From Candidatus Palauibacter rhopaloidicola (GTDB lineage Bacteria; Gemmatimonadota; Gemmatimonadetes; Palauibacterales; Palauibacteraceae): a stretch of 64,000 nucleotides of DNA. The notes under the pieces were generated by a model. That model searched no databases. It saw nothing but the letters and a program-made list of their open reading frames with translations, and was not told where the DNA came from. Made by a program: the position numbers and the translations under genes. How positions within the stretch are numbered: position 1 is the first letter of the stretch; the number at the start of each line of letters is the position of its first letter. The stretch lies in contig JAPPGH010000031.1 of the NCBI GenBank assembly GCA_026914155.1, positions 192,773-256,772 of the forward strand, written 5' to 3'. This document shows positions 1-9,119 of this stretch, piece by piece.

Positions 1-115
1 CCCCCCCCGGGCGGGGGGGGGGGGGGGGGCCCCCCCCCGTCCCCGCCCCCCCCGGGGGGCCCCCCCCCCCTCTGGGGCCCCGGGGCGGGGCGCGCGGCCC
101 GCCCCCGCGGCCGCA
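1..115. other. G/C homopolymer stretch, probable contig-end artefact
   Basis: The first ~110 bases consist almost wholly of runs of C and G (runs of 8-20), with only a few T and A. The adjoining menE reading frame stays open here but its translation is no longer enzyme-like. Poly-G/poly-C of this kind is typical of read-end error at an assembly edge, so I infer the real sequence stops near base 110. Confidence 0.6.
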
Positions 116-1122
116 TCGCCGGGCGGGCGGATCCGCACCTCGACGCCGGTCAGCGGGACGCCGGCCGACCGGTCGCCGGCGCGCACCTCCGCGGGCGTGG
201 CCGTGGTGACCTGCGACCCCGCCTCGGTCAATCCGTACGTCAGCGCGATCGGCCACCCGGCGGACAGGGCCCGCTCCGCCAGATCCGGCGGGGTCGCCGC
301 GCCGCCCAGCACGACGGCGCGCAGAGAGCCCGGCGGCCGGGCGCCGACGGCCAGCAGCCCGTGCAGCATGGCCGGCACGAGCGAGACGTGCGTCACGGCG
401 AGTTCGCCGAGCGCCCGGGCGACGGAGGCGGCGTCGAACCGCGGTCCCGCCAGCGCGACCGCGGCGCCGGCGGCCGCGGCCCTCAGCGGCACGGCGAGCC
501 CCCCCACGTGCGCCCAGGCCAGCGTCGCGAGCCACCGGTCGCCCGCACGGAACCCGAGACGCTCGTTCGAAGCGATGGCGTTCGTGCGCAGCGAGCGCCA
601 TTCGTGGACGACGAAACGGGGCAGACCTTCGGTTCCGGATGTGGGGAGGATGACGCCGATCCCGGAGAGATCCGCCCGCACCGGAGGTGCCGCCGGGGGG
701 GTGGGATGGGGCGGGGCGGAATCCCGCAGATGCAGGACGATTTCTCCGATCCCGGGGACCGCGAGCGCCCGCGACCTCCACGCGGAGGTCGGCCACGCCG
801 CAGCCCTCCCTGTGAGCGCAGCGGCCGGCTCAAGCGCCGCGACAAATGCGGCCCGCTCATCCGGCGTCCATTCCGCGTGCGCGAGCGCGAGCACCCGGCC
901 ACCTCCCGCGGCGGTTTCCGGCGCGATCGCGGCAAGGGCGGCCGCGCCGGCCGAGTCCAGAGGGAACTGGTGAGCGACGACGGCGCCCGCCCCCACTCCC
1001 TCTTCCTCCAGGATCGCCGCCACCGCGCCGCCCGCGGCGCGGATCTCCGCGGCGAACCACTCCCGGTCGCGCGACACGAGCGAGAAGGACGACGAGGGGG
1101 CGGGGGTCGCCGGCTCGTTCAC
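1..1122 (-). CDS. menE: o-succinylbenzoate-CoA ligase (partial, C-terminus missing)
   Basis: Acyl-CoA synthetase of the AMP-forming family, the step that activates o-succinylbenzoate before MenB cyclises it. Visible motifs are the phosphate-binding loop TSGTEGLPRF near residue 158 and the adenylation motif TYGLTEAGS near residue 295. The C-terminal subdomain with the catalytic lysine would lie beyond the window edge, and the last ~35 codons run into G/C homopolymer. The start is GTG at 1122, whose bases overlap the TGA of menA (GTGA, 4 bases), the junction style seen along this whole array. The loop is slightly atypical (E for the second T). Assignment to MenE rests mainly on its place behind menF-D-B-A. 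Confidence 0.8.
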   Translation of the reverse strand, partial: MNEPATPAPSSSFSLVSRDREWFAAEIRAAGGAVAAILEEEGVGAGAVVAHQFPLDSAGAAALAAIAPETAAGGGRVLALAHAEWTPDERAAFVAALEPAAALTGRAAAWPTSAWRSRALAVPGIGEIVLHLRDSAPPHPTPPAAPPVRADLSGIGVILPTSGTEGLPRFVVHEWRSLRTNAIASNERLGFRAGDRWLATLAWAHVGGLAVPLRAAAAGAAVALAGPRFDAASVARALGELAVTHVSLVPAMLHGLLAVGARPPGSLRAVVLGGAATPPDLAERALSAGWPIALTYGLTEAGSQVTTATPAEVRAGDRSAGVPLTGVEVRIRPPGDAAAGAGRAPRPGAPEGGGAPRGGRGRGGAPPPPPARGG

Positions 1123-2012
1123 CACAGGCAGCCGACCGCGAACAGGAGGCCGTAGGCCCCGGTCGTCCTCGCCGTAGCGGCGAGGGCGGGATTCAGCGTC
1201 CGTGGGTCCTCGTACGTCCACACGACGCGCAGCGGAGCGACGGCGAGCAGCACCGCGCCCGACGCGAGCAACGCCCCCGGCGGCCACCACCCCGCCATGA
1301 CGCCGACGGGCGGCACGGCGATGGCGACGGCGACGAGCAGCGAATACTGGACCCGCGTCGCGAATGGACCGATCCGCACGGCCAGCGTGCGCTTCCCCGC
1401 CGCGGCATCCGTCGCCATGTCGCGCAGGTTGTTCACCACCAGGATCGCCGTGGCGAGCGCCCCGGCGCCGAGCCCCGCGAGCAGCGCCTCGGGCGCCCAG
1501 CGGGAGAGCTGCACGTAATGCGTGCCGGCCACCGCGACCGGGCCGAACAGGATGAACACGGCGAGATCGCCCAGCCCGTGGTAGCCGTACGGCCACGGCC
1601 CGCCCGTGTAGCAGACCGCCAGCAGGATCGAGCCCACGCCGATCCACACGACCGGCCATCCGCCCACGAGCGCGAGATAGACGCCGATCGCGACGGCGAG
1701 CGCGAACGAGACCGCCGCCCCGACCCGGACGGCGGCCGCGGTCAGGAGACCGGCCTGCGTCACCCGCGGCGTGCCGAGCCGGTCGGCCGTGTCGGCACCG
1801 CGCGCGAAATCGGAATAGTCGTTCGCGAAGTTCGTGCCGACCTGAATCAGGAGCGCGGCCACGAGCGCCGCCAGAAAGGGCGCAACGGCGAAACCGCCGT
1901 CCTTCCACGCCAACCCGCCGCCCGCGAGCACGGGCCCTACCGCGGCCGGCAGCGTGCGCAAGCGCGCGCCGGCGATCCACGCGCCCGCGCTGCCGGGCGT
2001 TATGGACGCCAA
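1119..2012 (-). CDS. menA: 1,4-dihydroxy-2-naphthoate polyprenyltransferase
   Basis: Inner-membrane UbiA-family prenyltransferase (297 residues) that attaches the isoprenoid tail to dihydroxynaphthoate. It shows eight or nine hydrophobic segments and both Asp-rich motifs: [11 protein letters not shown] near residue 50 and NNLRDMATD near residue 190, followed by a [10 protein letters not shown] stretch common in MenA. The frame is open far upstream, but the family-like sequence begins at [13 protein letters not shown] take TTG at 2012 as the start, which overlaps the end of menB by 13 bases. The polyprenyl donor may come from the prenyl diphosphate synthase at 24531-25517. Confidence 0.88.
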   Translation of the reverse strand: MASITPGSAGAWIAGARLRTLPAAVGPVLAGGGLAWKDGGFAVAPFLAALVAALLIQVGTNFANDYSDFARGADTADRLGTPRVTQAGLLTAAAVRVGAAVSFALAVAIGVYLALVGGWPVVWIGVGSILLAVCYTGGPWPYGYHGLGDLAVFILFGPVAVAGTHYVQLSRWAPEALLAGLGAGALATAILVVNNLRDMATDAAAGKRTLAVRIGPFATRVQYSLLVAVAIAVPPVGVMAGWWPPGALLASGAVLLAVAPLRVVWTYEDPRTLNPALAATARTTGAYGLLFAVGCLW

Positions 2013-2860
2013 GGGTACTGTCTGAAGTTCGGCGCGCGCTTCTCGAGAAAGGCGTTCTTCCCCTCCTGACCCTCCTCGGTCATGTAGAAGAGCATCGTCG
2101 CGTGACCGGCCAGTTCCTGGAGCCCGGCCTGGCCGTCGCAGTCCGCGTTCATCGCCGCCTTCAGGCACCGGATCGCGAGCGGGCTCTTGCCGAGGATTTC
2201 GCGTGCCCAGTCGACCCCCTCCGCCTCCATCCGCGCCAGCGGTACGACCTTGTTCACGAGCCCCATCCGCTCGGCTTCCTCCGCTCCGTATTGCCGGCAC
2301 AGGTACCAGATCTCGCGCGCCTTCTTCTGGCCCACCGACCGCGCCAGGTACGAGGAACCGAACCCCCCGTCGAAGCTCCCCACCTTCGGCCCCGTCTGCC
2401 CGAACACGGCGTTGTCCGCCGCGATCGTGAGGTCGCACACGACGTGCAGCACATGCCCGCCGCCGATCGCGTACCCGGCGACGAGCGCGATGACGGGCTT
2501 CGGCATCGAGCGGATGAGACGCTGGAGCTCGAGGACGTTGAGGCGCGCGACGCCGTCCTTCCCCACGTATCCGGCGGTCCCGCGCACCCGCTGGTCACCG
2601 CCGGAGCAGAAGGCCCACTTCCCGTCCCTCGAAGGTCCGTTGCCCGTGAGAAGGACGACGCCGATCTCCTCGTCGTCGCGCGCGTCCTGAAACGCCTCGT
2701 ACATCTCGAACAGCGTGTCTGGACGGAACGCGTTGCGCACCTCGGGCCGGTTGAAGGCGATGCGGGCGATGCCGTCGCTCTTGTGGTAGGTGATGTCCCG
2801 GTATTCGCCGGCCGGCTCCCAGTCGACGCCGCTTTCCGGGGGGGAAAAGGTCTCTGCCAT
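2000..2860 (-). CDS. menB: 1,4-dihydroxy-2-naphthoyl-CoA synthase
   Basis: Crotonase-fold enzyme (286 residues) that cyclises o-succinylbenzoyl-CoA to dihydroxynaphthoyl-CoA. Family features are clear: [10 protein letters not shown] in the oxyanion region, [40 protein letters not shown], and the C-terminal [14 protein letters not shown] signature typical of MenB. The start is ATG at 2860, with GAGGGAGA about 6 bases upstream; the frame continues further upstream but that part overlaps menD and is not family-like. It lies 13 bases behind menD and overlaps menA. Confidence 0.95.
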   Translation of the reverse strand: MAETFSPPESGVDWEPAGEYRDITYHKSDGIARIAFNRPEVRNAFRPDTLFEMYEAFQDARDDEEIGVVLLTGNGPSRDGKWAFCSGGDQRVRGTAGYVGKDGVARLNVLELQRLIRSMPKPVIALVAGYAIGGGHVLHVVCDLTIAADNAVFGQTGPKVGSFDGGFGSSYLARSVGQKKAREIWYLCRQYGAEEAERMGLVNKVVPLARMEAEGVDWAREILGKSPLAIRCLKAAMNADCDGQAGLQELAGHATMLFYMTEEGQEGKNAFLEKRAPNFRQYPWRP

Positions 2861-2873
2861 CTCGGGTTCTCCC

Positions 2874-4637
2874 TCAGATCGCGCGGCGCGCCGCCTCCTT
2901 CGCGCTTTCGATCGCGGCGGTGCGCTGCTGCCAGTTGTGTTCACGCTCGATGCACGCCTCGGTGAGGCGGAGGCCCCAGCCTTCCGATTCCGGACCCGGC
3001 GCCTTCACGGCCTCCCGCAATTCGGCGGCCGACGAGACGAGACGGTGCGGGATTCCGGCGGCGGCGGCAACCGCGCCCAGATCGACGGACTGGGGCATGA
3101 CCACGTAGGGGGTGAAGGGCGGGTCGTGTTCGCGGATCGGCAGCATGTGGAAGATGCCGCCGCCGCGGTTCTGGATGACGACGAGGTGGAGCGAGATGCG
3201 GGGCGGACGATCGGCGAGCAGCGCCCCTACATCGTGGAGCAGCGTGAGGTCGCCCACGAGCGCCGCCGCGGGCCGTCCCGCAGCGGCTGCGGTGCCGAGT
3301 GCCGCGCTCATGTTGCCGTCGATCCCGCTCGCGCCTCGAAGGCCGAGGGGACGAAGCGGTCGGTCCGTTGCGCGCGTGAAGGCGTCCACGTCGCGAATCG
3401 GCATCGAATTGCCGATGAGCCAGGGCGTCCCATCCGGGAGGCCCTCCGCCATGGCGTCGGCGACGGCGCCCTCGAACCACGTCTCCGCCAGCGACGGTTC
3501 GACCGCGAGGCGCGCCGCTCGGTCGACCGCCCGCCACCGCCCGACCCAGGCTTCTTCCGCCTCTCCGGAGACGGCCGCGGCGGCGCCCTCGAGGGTCGCT
3601 ACGGGATCGCCGGACAGCGGTCGCGCGCTCGTGGCCAGATGATCCCGCCATCGGTGCGTCGCGTCGAGGACGAATTGGGGCGCGTCCGCGTGCCGCTCCA
3701 GGTAGCGGCAGACCGCCGCGGAGGTCGGCGCGCGTCCGACGCGAACGACCAGATCCGGGCACAGCGCCGCGGCAACGTCATCGGCACGCAGCGAGAGGTC
3801 GGCGCTGCTCATCGTCCAGCGCTCGGCGCCGCGGCCGAAGCGGGCGCCGGAGAGCGGATCGGCCGCGAGCGGAACGCGGGCCCGGGCGGCCAGCGTCAGG
3901 GCGGCGCGGCCGATCTCGGGCTGATGATTGGGACCGCACACGATGAGCGGTCGCCGCGCACGCCGCAGCAGGGCCGCGAGTTCGCCCCCGGCGTCCGTCG
4001 GCACGGCCCCGGGCTCGTGGCCGGGCGTCGGGGAGCCGGGGAGGCGCGGTTCAAGACCGGCGGGCACGTCGCCCGGCACGTGAACCGGCTCGAGCGGCTT
4101 CGCGAACTGAACGTTCAGGTGCGCCGGTCCCGGCGGAGCCCCCACGGCCGCGCGCCACGCCGCCTCCACCGCGGCGCCCAGCCGGGCGAGCCCTGCGGCG
4201 GTCGGCTCCGGAAGCCCGAGGTCGATGGATCGCCGGGCGTAGCGGCCGAAGAGATCCCGCTGGTCGATCGTCTGGTTCGCATCCGTACCCCTCAGCGCCG
4301 CCGGCCGGTCCGCCGTCAGCGCGAGGAAGGGGATCTCGCTCTGGCTCGCCTCCACCACCGCCGGAAAGAGATTGGCCGCGGCGGTGCCGGACGTCGTGAC
4401 GACCGCCGCCGGCCGCCCGCTCGCCGCACCCACGCCCAGTGCGAAGAAGGCGGCGCTCCGTTCATCCACGTGCGGGTGAAGCGTGAACCGGTCGTCCGCG
4501 GCCAGCGCTTCCACGAGCGGGGCCGAGCGGGATCCGGAACCGATGCAGGCATGCGACATTCCACGGCGGGCGAGGCCGTCGACCAGCGCCCGGGCCCACA
4601 GTGCGTTCCGATTGGGCGCGACCGCCGCCCGGCTCAC
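2874..4637 (-). CDS. menD: 2-succinyl-5-enolpyruvyl-6-hydroxy-3-cyclohexene-1-carboxylate synthase
   Basis: Thiamine-diphosphate enzyme (587 residues, usual MenD length about 550-600) that joins isochorismate and 2-oxoglutarate. The N-terminal Pyr domain has the [13 protein letters not shown] substrate motif near residue 30 and [17 protein letters not shown]. The C-terminal PP domain has [13 protein letters not shown] and [16 protein letters not shown], the ThDP/Mg motif of MenD. The start is GTG at 4637, overlapping the TGA of menF as GTGA; the longer ATG-initiated frame would run 60 bases back into menF and add unrelated sequence. Confidence 0.94.
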   Translation of the reverse strand: MSRAAVAPNRNALWARALVDGLARRGMSHACIGSGSRSAPLVEALAADDRFTLHPHVDERSAAFFALGVGAASGRPAAVVTTSGTAAANLFPAVVEASQSEIPFLALTADRPAALRGTDANQTIDQRDLFGRYARRSIDLGLPEPTAAGLARLGAAVEAAWRAAVGAPPGPAHLNVQFAKPLEPVHVPGDVPAGLEPRLPGSPTPGHEPGAVPTDAGGELAALLRRARRPLIVCGPNHQPEIGRAALTLAARARVPLAADPLSGARFGRGAERWTMSSADLSLRADDVAAALCPDLVVRVGRAPTSAAVCRYLERHADAPQFVLDATHRWRDHLATSARPLSGDPVATLEGAAAAVSGEAEEAWVGRWRAVDRAARLAVEPSLAETWFEGAVADAMAEGLPDGTPWLIGNSMPIRDVDAFTRATDRPLRPLGLRGASGIDGNMSAALGTAAAAGRPAAALVGDLTLLHDVGALLADRPPRISLHLVVIQNRGGGIFHMLPIREHDPPFTPYVVMPQSVDLGAVAAAAGIPHRLVSSAAELREAVKAPGPESEGWGLRLTEACIEREHNWQQRTAAIESAKEAARRAI

Positions 4638-6067
4638 CGCATCCGCGCCACGCCGAGCGCCGCGAGCATCGTCTGCAGCTTGACCCGGGTCTCGTCCCAT
4701 TCCGCCGGAGCCCGGGAGTTGCTCACGAGGCCCGCCGCGGCGTAGAGCCGGAGCAGCGGACCCCTGGCTACGCCGCCGCGCAGCGCGGGGGCGAATTCCC
4801 CGTTGCCGTCTTCGTCGAACCAGCCGACCGGACCCGCGTACCAGCCGCGACTCTCCGTCTCGTGCGCACGGATGATGTCGAGCGCCCCGGCGCGTGGATC
4901 GCCACAGACGGCTGCGGTGGGATGGAGTGTCTCCACCAGCGACAGGATGTGCGTCCCGGGCCGGATCTCCGCCTCGAGGTCCGTGCGCAGGTGCTGGATC
5001 CGCGGCAGGCGCAGGAGGGCGGGCTTCGGGATCGCTCCGATCCGCACACCGACCTCACGCAGCCGTTCGACGATGTCCTCGACCACGACGAGGTGTTCCT
5101 CCCGGTTCTTGCGGCTGTCGATCAACTGGCGGCCAAGCCAGGCGTCCGATGCCGGATCTGCGCCGCGCGGCGTCGACCCGCCGACCGCCATCGTGCGAAA
5201 GCGCCGGCCGCGCAGCGAACCGATCAACTCGGGGGCGGCGCCGACGAAGAAGCGGTCGCGCGCGAACTGCATCAGGTAGAGGTGCGCGAGCGGGTTCGCC
5301 GTGCGCAGAGCGGTGAGAACGGCGGCAGAGTCGGGCAGCCTCCCGAGCGTGATGTCCATGGAACGCGCGAGCACGACCTTTCGGACCCGGCCGGAGCGGA
5401 TCTCGTCGAGGATCTCGTCGACGGCGCGCTGCCATTGCCGGCGATCCACGAGTTCCTCGATGGCGGTCGCGGACGGGACGGGCCCCGGCGCCGCCCCGTG
5501 GCGCTCGAGCCGGGCCAGTTGTTCGCGGGTACGCATCGCGCGCCGACGGAGTCGATCGATGGCCTGATCGCCGGAGGTGCCGGCCGCGAAGCGGCGCGTC
5601 ACCGTCAGCCACGCACCACGTTCGTCCGCCTCGACTTCGTAGGCCGGCAGCACGAAGCGCGCGCTCGGGAACGCCTCCCAGAAGCCCGGCTCCCGATCCG
5701 CGCGGCACGCGGGGTCGAAGGCGAAACCGCCGTGCATACGCGGCCGCCTCGCCTCGCCGTCCAGGTCGAGGACCCACGGTTCCGAGAACAGTTTCGCCGC
5801 GCGCTCCCGCAGCCACGAGATGAGATCCGCGGGCGGGGGTCCCTGCGCGCCGTCGCGGCTGTCGATCTCGGCGGCGGCGCCCGCGTGCGCGATCCAGTGC
5901 GGGCCGCTCTGCCAGAAACCGCGCACGCCGACCGGCGGCGAAGCGAGTACCGCTTCGGGCTCGATGCTCGGCAAACGCAACGTCACGCTGGCGAAATAAC
6001 CCGTACTGCGCGCGGCTTCGAGCGCCTCCTCCGCCCGCTTCCCGCGGGAGTGGCGCGCCGCCTTCAT
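4634..6067 (-). CDS. menF: isochorismate synthase
   Basis: Chorismate-binding enzyme (477 residues) making isochorismate, the entry step of menaquinone synthesis. The C-terminal catalytic domain carries KVVLARSMDI, RTMAVGGSTPRG, SRKNREEHLVVVEDI, LVETLHPTAAVCG and GWYAGPVGWFDEDGNGEF, all standard for MenF/EntC/DhbC. Its ATG at 6067 overlaps the TGA of the deacetylase gene (ATGA). Placement directly before menD supports menaquinone rather than siderophore synthesis. menC and menH are not in the window. Confidence 0.93.
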   Translation of the reverse strand: MKAARHSRGKRAEEALEAARSTGYFASVTLRLPSIEPEAVLASPPVGVRGFWQSGPHWIAHAGAAAEIDSRDGAQGPPPADLISWLRERAAKLFSEPWVLDLDGEARRPRMHGGFAFDPACRADREPGFWEAFPSARFVLPAYEVEADERGAWLTVTRRFAAGTSGDQAIDRLRRRAMRTREQLARLERHGAAPGPVPSATAIEELVDRRQWQRAVDEILDEIRSGRVRKVVLARSMDITLGRLPDSAAVLTALRTANPLAHLYLMQFARDRFFVGAAPELIGSLRGRRFRTMAVGGSTPRGADPASDAWLGRQLIDSRKNREEHLVVVEDIVERLREVGVRIGAIPKPALLRLPRIQHLRTDLEAEIRPGTHILSLVETLHPTAAVCGDPRAGALDIIRAHETESRGWYAGPVGWFDEDGNGEFAPALRGGVARGPLLRLYAAAGLVSNSRAPAEWDETRVKLQTMLAALGVARMR

Positions 6068-7038
6068 GCTGTCGCCCTCACGCCATCACTCCTCACTCCG
6101 CCGTCCTCGCGCCGCACTTCGACCTCGAGCGCCGTCCGGTGCGCGATCGCGTGAAGTTCCGCCGTCCGTCGGGGCGTGGCCGCATATCCGCCCGACAGCA
6201 GGAGCGTGACCGGGAACCCCTCCCCGCGCAACGTCCCGATGACCCACCGGTCCCTCCGCTCCAGACCGGTGCGCGAGAGCGCGAGACGCCCGAAGCGGTC
6301 GCCGGCGACGACATCCACGCCCCCGAGATAGAACACGAGGTCGGGCCGCGACCGGGTCACGGCTTCGGGAAGGAACCGCCGCAGCGCCTCCTCGTACTCG
6401 TCGTCTCCCGCCCCATCGGGCAAGGCGACATCGAGATCCGACGGGATGGGCCGGAACGGGTAGTTCCCCGCTCCGTGCATGGAGAACGTGAACGTGTCGG
6501 GGTCATCGGCGAACACGGCTGCGGTGCCGTTGCCCTGATGGACATCGAGGTCCACGACGAGCGCACGACGAATCCATCCACCGCGACGCAGCACCCTGAC
6601 GGCGACGCCCACGTCGTTCAGGACGCAGAACCCTTCTCCGTGATCCGGAAATGCATGGTGCGTGCCTCCGGCCAGGTTCGCCGCCACTCCATCCTCCAGC
6701 GCCATCCACGCCGCATTGACCGTGCCCCGGACCGCGAGCCGCGACCGCCGCACGAGCGCGGGCGACCACGGGAGCCCCAGGCGTCGTTCCTCCGCGCGCC
6801 CGAGCGTCCCATGCCGAAGCTTGTAGAGGTACGCCCGCGTATGCACGAGCGCCAAGTCCTCCCAGGCGGCCTCTTCCGGCTCGACGACGTCCTCCGGCCG
6901 GATGATCCCGTCACGTTCGAGGATCTGCCTGAGCGCGAGGAACTTCCCCATCGGGAATCGATGACCCTCGGGCAGCGGCACGGTATACCCGGCGCTGTAT
7001 GCGACGCGCAATCTCGACCCCGCGACGGGCGTCGACAC
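6064..7038 (-). CDS. HDAC-family (histone deacetylase-like) Zn amidohydrolase
   Basis: Bacterial member of the arginase/HDAC fold (324 residues), expected to remove acetyl groups from lysines, polyamines or other small amides in the cytoplasm. The active site is complete: catalytic His pair in GTHHAFPDHGEGF (H127, H128), zinc ligands in VVDLDVHQGNGT (D165, H167) and GVDVVAGDRFG (D247), and the LSGGYA loop near 282. The motifs look closest to the class IV (HDAC11-like) bacterial group. The start is GTG at 7038, sharing one base with the TAG of the receptor gene; the frame is open ~2.1 kb further upstream but that is antiframe sequence of the receptor. It overlaps menF by 4 bases; the true substrate is unknown. 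Confidence 0.88.
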   Translation of the reverse strand: MSTPVAGSRLRVAYSAGYTVPLPEGHRFPMGKFLALRQILERDGIIRPEDVVEPEEAAWEDLALVHTRAYLYKLRHGTLGRAEERRLGLPWSPALVRRSRLAVRGTVNAAWMALEDGVAANLAGGTHHAFPDHGEGFCVLNDVGVAVRVLRRGGWIRRALVVDLDVHQGNGTAAVFADDPDTFTFSMHGAGNYPFRPIPSDLDVALPDGAGDDEYEEALRRFLPEAVTRSRPDLVFYLGGVDVVAGDRFGRLALSRTGLERRDRWVIGTLRGEGFPVTLLLSGGYAATPRRTAELHAIAHRTALEVEVRREDGGVRSDGVRATA

Positions 7039-9119
7039 TAGAAGAGCCGGAACTGCAGCCGCAGCAGACGGCCGGGCTGCGGCAGTCCGCACTGATCGAA
7101 GACCGTCGCGTCCGCGAGATTGTCCAGCGAAAGCGAGGTCTGGAGCGTCCGGAAGGGTCCGCTGAGCGTAAACTCCCGGCTCACGACGAGGTCGACGCGG
7201 GCCGTCGGGTCGAGGTCGATGTCGGCGTCGAAATCCGGATCGACGCAGTACTGGCGTCCGATCGCCTCCACCGCGGCCCGCGCCCGGAAACCGGCGGGGA
7301 GCGGGCCCTCCACGTGCGCTCCCACGGCGATCCCGGGCTGGTACTCCGCACGAAGCCTGCGGCCCTCGAACCGCCGGTCCGTGACGTTCACGTTCTGCCA
7401 CGTCAGGTCGCCGCCCAGCGAGACATCGCCCCACCGCGCGTCGCCGAGAAGCTCGATCCCGGCCGCGTCCACGCGACGCCGATTCTCCCGCCGGAACCTC
7501 CCGTCCCCGAGCCCCGTGCGCACGATCGCATTCGAGAAACTCTGGACGAAGAGCACGGCCTGCGCCTCGACCTCCGCCCCGAACGCCCGCACCGTCCCGG
7601 TGACGCCGCCCTCCGCCGCGCGGAGGACCTCCGGCGCAAGTTCGTGGTTGGGGACGAAGCGGCCGAGCGCGCCGGAATACAGTTCCCGCAGCGACGGGAA
7701 GCGGACGCGGCGGCTCGCCCCCATGTGGAAGCGAACGCGCGGTGCGATCTGCGCGGACCCCCCGAGGCGCGCCCCCCAGTCGTCGATCGTCTCGCGCGCC
7801 TCGCGCCCTCCCGTCTCCGGCGTGCTGCCGCGGTCCCAGCTCGCCCCCAGGCTGATGCGGGCGCCCGACCAGAACCCCGCGCCGGGGCCCGCAAGGGGCA
7901 ACTCGACCTCGCCGCCGAGGCTGAACAGGCGCTGGCGAAAGGTGGACTCTCCGCCGGGCACGAGACGCTCGACGTGGCGAGTCTCGGCCACCGTGAAGGC
8001 CGTCCGCACGACCCCTTCGCCGAGTTCGTGGTCGGACAGGCCGCGGAAGGTGAGGGTGCGGTCGTCCGCGAACTCCTGCCCCGTAACGTCCTCGTAGGCC
8101 AGCGTCTCGAACTCGTCGATCTGCGCGTCGCCGACGTCGACCCCGATGCTGACCTCGAAATCCCCCGTGCCGAAGGGGGTGCGACCCCACCCGGTGCCGG
8201 CCGAGACCGTGCCTACGGCCCGCTTCGTCTCCGGCATCCTCCAGCGTCGCGGATCCATCACATGGAGCTCCGGCGGGACCCCCCTCTCGGCCCGATACCC
8301 GAAGGTGGACATGGAGACCCAGGCGCCCCCTTCCGATTCGGCCCGGCCGGTGAAGAAGGCGCTCACATGGTCGAGGTCGCTGTTCAGACGCCGGCCCGGG
8401 TCGGGCGCGGCCGGCTGAACGACCCCGCCGGGAAGGGGTACGCCGTCGCGCGTCCGGTAAGCGCCGCCCGCCTGCACGGACACGCCGCCGTCCCCCGAAC
8501 TCCACGTGCGTCCGAGGCGCACGCCGCCGAACGCCGCGCCGGTGGCGTCCATGCCGCCCTGCATCCCGTTGAGCCGCCGGTCCGGGTCCACGCTCCCGTG
8601 TCCGATCTCGATCGAGACCACGCCGCCGAGGACGTTGGGACCGTGGAGGACCGAGGAGATGCCCCGGAAGAGCTGGATCTCGCGCGCCGCGTCGACCGGA
8701 ATAAGCGAAAGGTCCGTGCGCGCGTCCCATCCGAGCGTCAGCGGTACCCCGTCGACGAGCACGGAAAGCTGGCGCGATTCCGTGCCCCGCAGCGTCGGCT
8801 GGGCCTCGCCGCGCGAGTTCTCCCGCACCTGCAGGAACGGAATCTCCCGCAACGCCTCCTCGAGCAGGGGGACGGCGGCCACGCGCGGGGACTGCAGGCT
8901 GAGGCGCACCGCGCTCGCGCCCGAGACGCTGGCGACCGGCCGCAGCGCTTCGATGCGGAGTTCGCGAAGCCGGAAGGAGACCGTATCCCGGGACACGGTG
9001 TCCGGGACCTGCGCTGCCACGCCCTCCGCCCCCGGGAGACACGCCAGTGCGGCGAGAAGTCGCCACGCGCCACGCCGGGCGAACCGTCGCCCGAACTTCC
9101 CTTCCATCCTCCGTGTCAT
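7038..9119 (-). CDS. TonB-dependent outer-membrane receptor
   Basis: Probable 693-residue outer-membrane gated channel. The N-terminus has a signal peptide (twin Arg-rich start, then LLAALACLPGAEGVAAQ), a plug domain with EIPFLQVRENSRG, TLRGTESRQLSVLVDGVPL and SSVLHGPNVLGGVVSIEIG, and then a long beta-barrel ending in a terminal Phe (LLRLQFRLF), as required for BAM insertion. I take ATG at 9119, which overlaps the lnt stop as ATGA; ATG at 9107 is an alternative. The plug resembles the BtuB/siderophore class, but no substrate-binding clue is visible and no ABC transporter lies nearby. A TonB-like gene is present at 32964-33689. Confidence 0.88.
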   Translation of the reverse strand: MTRRMEGKFGRRFARRGAWRLLAALACLPGAEGVAAQVPDTVSRDTVSFRLRELRIEALRPVASVSGASAVRLSLQSPRVAAVPLLEEALREIPFLQVRENSRGEAQPTLRGTESRQLSVLVDGVPLTLGWDARTDLSLIPVDAAREIQLFRGISSVLHGPNVLGGVVSIEIGHGSVDPDRRLNGMQGGMDATGAAFGGVRLGRTWSSGDGGVSVQAGGAYRTRDGVPLPGGVVQPAAPDPGRRLNSDLDHVSAFFTGRAESEGGAWVSMSTFGYRAERGVPPELHVMDPRRWRMPETKRAVGTVSAGTGWGRTPFGTGDFEVSIGVDVGDAQIDEFETLAYEDVTGQEFADDRTLTFRGLSDHELGEGVVRTAFTVAETRHVERLVPGGESTFRQRLFSLGGEVELPLAGPGAGFWSGARISLGASWDRGSTPETGGREARETIDDWGARLGGSAQIAPRVRFHMGASRRVRFPSLRELYSGALGRFVPNHELAPEVLRAAEGGVTGTVRAFGAEVEAQAVLFVQSFSNAIVRTGLGDGRFRRENRRRVDAAGIELLGDARWGDVSLGGDLTWQNVNVTDRRFEGRRLRAEYQPGIAVGAHVEGPLPAGFRARAAVEAIGRQYCVDPDFDADIDLDPTARVDLVVSREFTLSGPFRTLQTSLSLDNLADATVFDQCGLPQPGRLLRLQFRLF

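Noticed and set aside
1119-2438. MenA as a 439-residue protein
   Set aside because: The first ~142 residues are a shadow of menB; UbiA-like sequence starts at TTG 2012.
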